From: an uncultured Enterobacterales bacterium
Lineage (GTDB): Bacteria > Pseudomonadota > Gammaproteobacteria > Enterobacterales > Psychrobiaceae
Length of the DNA: 47,351 bases
Assembly (NCBI GenBank): GCA_937981905.1
Contig: CALJMY010000125.1
Location: forward strand, 1-47,351
Direction: 5' to 3'
This document shows positions 44,135 to 47,351 of the stretch, piece by piece; position 1 is the first letter of the stretch; each line of letters opens with the position of its first letter. The notes beneath the pieces were generated by a model. It was not told where the DNA came from, did no database searches, and worked only from the letters and a program-made list of their open reading frames with translations. The translations under genes and the position numbers were made by a program.

Positions 44135-46879
44135 ATGAAATTTCCTTTATTATTATCATGTGGCCACACAACAAGAAAATCATTACAAGACGTTGGTTGT
44201 GAATGTCATAGTGGTGAGCGCAAATATAACAACAATAATAGTAGTAACGAACCTTCTCCGGTAGATAAAGCACATGACCAATTCCACGGGCAATGGCAAA
44301 CAGTATTAAATAATTACGGCTGTCAATTACCGTCAGGGCGTAAACATGGCCCTTGCCCTGTTTGTGGTGGTAAAGATAGATTTAGATTTGATGATAAAAA
44401 CGGGCGTGGAACTTGGTTTTGTTCTCAGTGTGAGCCACAAAGCGGAGGCGGTTTATTATTGCTATCTCGCTATATTGGTAAATCTGTAATGGACACAGCC
44501 AAAGAATTAATTGGTGATACGCAATTAAAAACAATTCCTAAAAAGCGTGTGCACATTGTTGATCATGATGCAGTTCGTGAAGCTAACATCAAGCAAGCCA
44601 AAAAAGGCGCTCAGCTTTTAATGGATTCGGCTATAACATCAAGCCACGACTATCTAACCAATAAAGGTTTTATCGGTGAATGGCAGGTTAACGGCTCACC
44701 TATTTACAGCCAAAACGGAATTATTGAGAAAGGTGATCTTTTATTGATACCCGTTTATAAAAATAATGAATTAGTTAACGTGCAAAAAATTACGAAAGAC
44801 GGAGAAAAGCGCCCGTTGTTTGGTGGTGATATGCAAGGCGTTAATCATGTTATTGATGGCACAACCAAAACGATTGCAGTTGTTGAAGGTTATGCAACTG
44901 GTAAAACCATCAACAAATTAACTAAATTCAAAACTTACGTTGCATTTAATACAGGCAATTTAGAAGCTGCAGTAAAACAAGTTAAAATAGAGCATCCGGA
45001 ATCTAACATTATTGTATTTGGTGATCATGATGAAATCGACGAAAATCATAACAGGCGACCAGGTGAATATTACGCGAATAAAGCGTCCGACCCGTTTGCT
45101 GCTATTGTAGCGTTACCGCCTGAGCTTGGTGATTGGGATGACTACAGACAAAAGCACGGTGATGAAGCATGTAAGGCGGCTATGCGTTTAGCTATTGGAA
45201 TTAAGCCAAAACAAGCGCCAGCACCGGAGCAAGTAAAACCAGTTATTGAAAAGCCTGAAGTTATACAGACACCAAAACAAGAAGCTAAAGAAAAACCACA
45301 ACAACAAGCACAAGCCCCACAAATGCCGGCGTTTGGTAGTTGGATGGGTGGCAGCTCTGAGAATAAAAAAACTGAGAGCAAAGAAATAACTTTAAATTCT
45401 TTACCTGAGGGGATTAATCTTGATGATGTTGATATTGATAGACCGCCATCAATAGCTGGCGATATTGTCGATTATATGCGTGACGGTGCGCATAGGGTTT
45501 TAGAAGGTGGTGCTTATTCTGTAATGGCTATGCAAATATTAACAATGGCCGCCTCTGGAATTGAAGGTTATGACGGGGCCAGTATGAACCTAATAACAAT
45601 AACGCTTGGTGTATCTGCGGCTGGTAAAGAGCGACCTCAACGAGTAGCTAAAAAACTATTAAAACCAAACGACATTGTTTTATATGGTGACATTAGATCG
45701 GATAAAGATTTGATACGAGTTCTAGTAGATGGTGCCAAGTGCTTTTATTTAAAAGATGAAGCGCATTCAATAATGGGGCAAGTAGCAGATAAGGATCAAA
45801 ATAAAGCTGGTATTGCCTCCATGCTACTTGAGATCGCAACATCTGACGACATAACGTTAGCAGCTATGCACGTTGGAGAATTTCAAGATAAAATATTAAC
45901 AAGAATATCAAGGCTTGAAAAAATGAAAGTAGCTAAAGAAGATATTAGGCTAGGCTATAACGTTGACCGAGAGCAAGAAAAAATTAAATTTATTGATATA
46001 GAAATAGCTGACTTTGAAAACAAAATAAACGATCTTAAAAAAACATATGATCAGATCGGCACCGGCATCGAAAACCCTGCGCTTAGTCTTTCAGGTTATT
46101 CAACGCCAACAGAACTAGCTGGAATAATAAATGAAAGAACTATTGGCAATGGGTTTTTAGGTCGTACTATTATCGTTGATTGTGGTGATGAAAGATCTCA
46201 CTTAAACCAAGATTTGATAAACGTTTCTGAAGAATTCAAACGTAAAATGGAGGTTAGATACCAGCAATTATTAGCGAGAGTTGGAGCCATAAAGCAAATG
46301 GCAAGCGACACATCACAAAAAAGAATCGACGCTGAATTTAATGGAAACGGTTATAAAATAACAGCATCAAAAGAAGCTCAAGAACTTTTTGCTACTATTT
46401 CAAATCATTATGATAGTGAGGTGTTTATAAACCATCATAGACTCGGCGCTTTATACGCAAGGCTACCAAGTAGAGTTACCAGTTTAGCATCTACATTAGC
46501 TGTAGATAATCTGGTTAATGGAAACTTACAAATAGAAGCTGAACACGTATTGTTTGCGCTTAAAATAACAATATCTTCTATAAACTACTTGCACAGCAAC
46601 CTAAGAGTAAATGAAGCAGCGCAAGGGTCTACAGTAGAGGATAAGCTAGAGGGCATTAAAGAGGCTATAATTAAGCGTTTAACAGTGTCTAAGAGCGATA
46701 AAAATGAAGGGTGGAGATACAAGTCAGAGCTTAGAAACTACCTAAAAAGACAGAATTACTATAAAGAAATAGCTAAGGATTTATTACAGCACAACCAAGA
46801 CGCAATGGAAAACGCCTTAGCTGTATTAAGGGGTGAAGGGAAAATCATCATTGATGATAAGAAAATAAAAAAGGTTTAA
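44135..46879 (+). CDS. primase-helicase (P4-alpha-like zinc/Toprim plus DUF3987-like ATPase)
   Basis: GPCPVCGGKDRFRFDD..GTWFCSQC zinc ribbon, IAVVEGYATGKTI..IIVFGDHDEID Toprim, then DUF3987-like region. Confidence 0.85.
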   Translation: MKFPLLLSCGHTTRKSLQDVGCECHSGERKYNNNNSSNEPSPVDKAHDQFHGQWQTVLNNYGCQLPSGRKHGPCPVCGGKDRFRFDDKNGRGTWFCSQCEPQSGGGLLLLSRYIGKSVMDTAKELIGDTQLKTIPKKRVHIVDHDAVREANIKQAKKGAQLLMDSAITSSHDYLTNKGFIGEWQVNGSPIYSQNGIIEKGDLLLIPVYKNNELVNVQKITKDGEKRPLFGGDMQGVNHVIDGTTKTIAVVEGYATGKTINKLTKFKTYVAFNTGNLEAAVKQVKIEHPESNIIVFGDHDEIDENHNRRPGEYYANKASDPFAAIVALPPELGDWDDYRQKHGDEACKAAMRLAIGIKPKQAPAPEQVKPVIEKPEVIQTPKQEAKEKPQQQAQAPQMPAFGSWMGGSSENKKTESKEITLNSLPEGINLDDVDIDRPPSIAGDIVDYMRDGAHRVLEGGAYSVMAMQILTMAASGIEGYDGASMNLITITLGVSAAGKERPQRVAKKLLKPNDIVLYGDIRSDKDLIRVLVDGAKCFYLKDEAHSIMGQVADKDQNKAGIASMLLEIATSDDITLAAMHVGEFQDKILTRISRLEKMKVAKEDIRLGYNVDREQEKIKFIDIEIADFENKINDLKKTYDQIGTGIENPALSLSGYSTPTELAGIINERTIGNGFLGRTIIVDCGDERSHLNQDLINVSEEFKRKMEVRYQQLLARVGAIKQMASDTSQKRIDAEFNGNGYKITASKEAQELFATISNHYDSEVFINHHRLGALYARLPSRVTSLASTLAVDNLVNGNLQIEAEHVLFALKITISSINYLHSNLRVNEAAQGSTVEDKLEGIKEAIIKRLTVSKSDKNEGWRYKSELRNYLKRQNYYKEIAKDLLQHNQDAMENALAVLRGEGKIIIDDKKIKKV

Positions 46880-46918
46880 TCTATTTTATAGAACATAACC
46901 AATAAGTAATTCAATTTT

Positions 46919-46943
46919 AAAGCATCTATAAGGTGCTTTTTTT
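46919..46943 (+). terminator. rho-independent terminator
   Basis: AAGCATC-TATAA-GGTGCTTTTTTT. Confidence 0.65.
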
Positions 46944-46948
46944 ATACC

Positions 46949-46980
46949 TATAACAAATATAGTTATTATTATTTGTTATA
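46949..46980. repeat. perfect 10-bp inverted repeat
   Basis: TATAACAAAT (46949-46958) / ATTTGTTATA (46971-46980). Confidence 0.75.
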
Positions 46981-47203
46981 TAAAAATACTTTACAAATAA
47001 TTAAAACTCATAATCAAAACCTACTAACGAGTAAAGCAAACATCGCCAGTTATGGAGATTTATTTTTTTACTTTTTATAGAAATCCAAAGACCTACGCAA
47101 GCCTATGAATTCACTACATTTTATTCTTTTGTGTTTTTTGTAAAAAATAAATGGGCTTAAAGGGGTTTTACAGTTGCAAGGTGCTTATTACTATAAATAC
47201 TTA

Positions 47204-47246
47204 GTAAAGAGTGTAAATAGAGTTGTTAGATATTGGTAAATAGAGT
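47204..47246. repeat. iteron-like direct repeats
   Basis: GTAAAGAGT 47204-47212, GTAAATAGAGT 47213-47223 and 47236-47246. Confidence 0.6.
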
Positions 47247-47351
47247 ATAAAAAAATAAATAATACCCCCCCCTTACTATAAGGCCCCTAAATACAACAAC
47301 TTACGAGAGTTAAAAATTTGTTTTTTAATTAACAAAAAAAATGAAAAAAAA

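Noticed and set aside
45142-45381. Cys/Gly-rich antisense ORF in the primase
   Set aside because: Antisense of a Pro/Gln/Ala-rich linker; composition artefact.
1-47351. CRISPR array, integrase/att site, retron, or toxin-antitoxin pair
   Set aside because: No regularly spaced identical repeats, no recombinase motif and no reverse transcriptase seen by eye; absence is not proven without a search.

Overview
The window looks like an essentially complete, or nearly complete, genome of an AT-rich tailed phage with a contractile tail. The host is probably a Gammaproteobacterium; that is inference only. Left to right it contains: a Redβ/RecT-type recombination block with a RecE-like exonuclease; terminase; a C5-cytosine methyltransferase; small accessory genes; a virion/SGNH-hydrolase cassette; a lysis block (3-TM holin, GH108 endolysin, KTSC protein); DUF1073-type portal, Mu-F-like protein, DUF2213 protease/scaffold, DUF2190-like protein and major capsid protein; connectors; DUF3383-type sheath, tube, frameshifted tail chaperone, a short tape measure and a full baseplate; and a large SGNH tail protein. 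A minus-strand replication operon follows (SSB-like, HNH, SF2 helicase, DnaN-like clamp, VRR-NUC, MT-A70), then a plus-strand primase-helicase and an AT-rich non-coding end with an inverted repeat and iteron-like repeats. I saw no integrase, DNA polymerase, RNA polymerase, CRISPR array or obvious tRNA. The strongest unexplained signal is regulatory. At least nine promoters (about ten counting a shifted variant) share a spacer/-10 motif (…rTGCGk-TATTGT, i.e. ACAATAACGC on the other strand). Several drive minus-strand accessory islands inside the late region and sit back-to-back with a second promoter class (weak -35, TATAmT -10) that drives the late structural genes. Other notable items are a -1 frameshift tail chaperone, a 55-nt structured element upstream of it, a small ORF that mimics the sheath N-terminus, a DnaN-like clamp in a phage lacking a polymerase, and several tiny translationally coupled membrane ORFs. 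All family calls come from reading motifs by eye; no searches were run.
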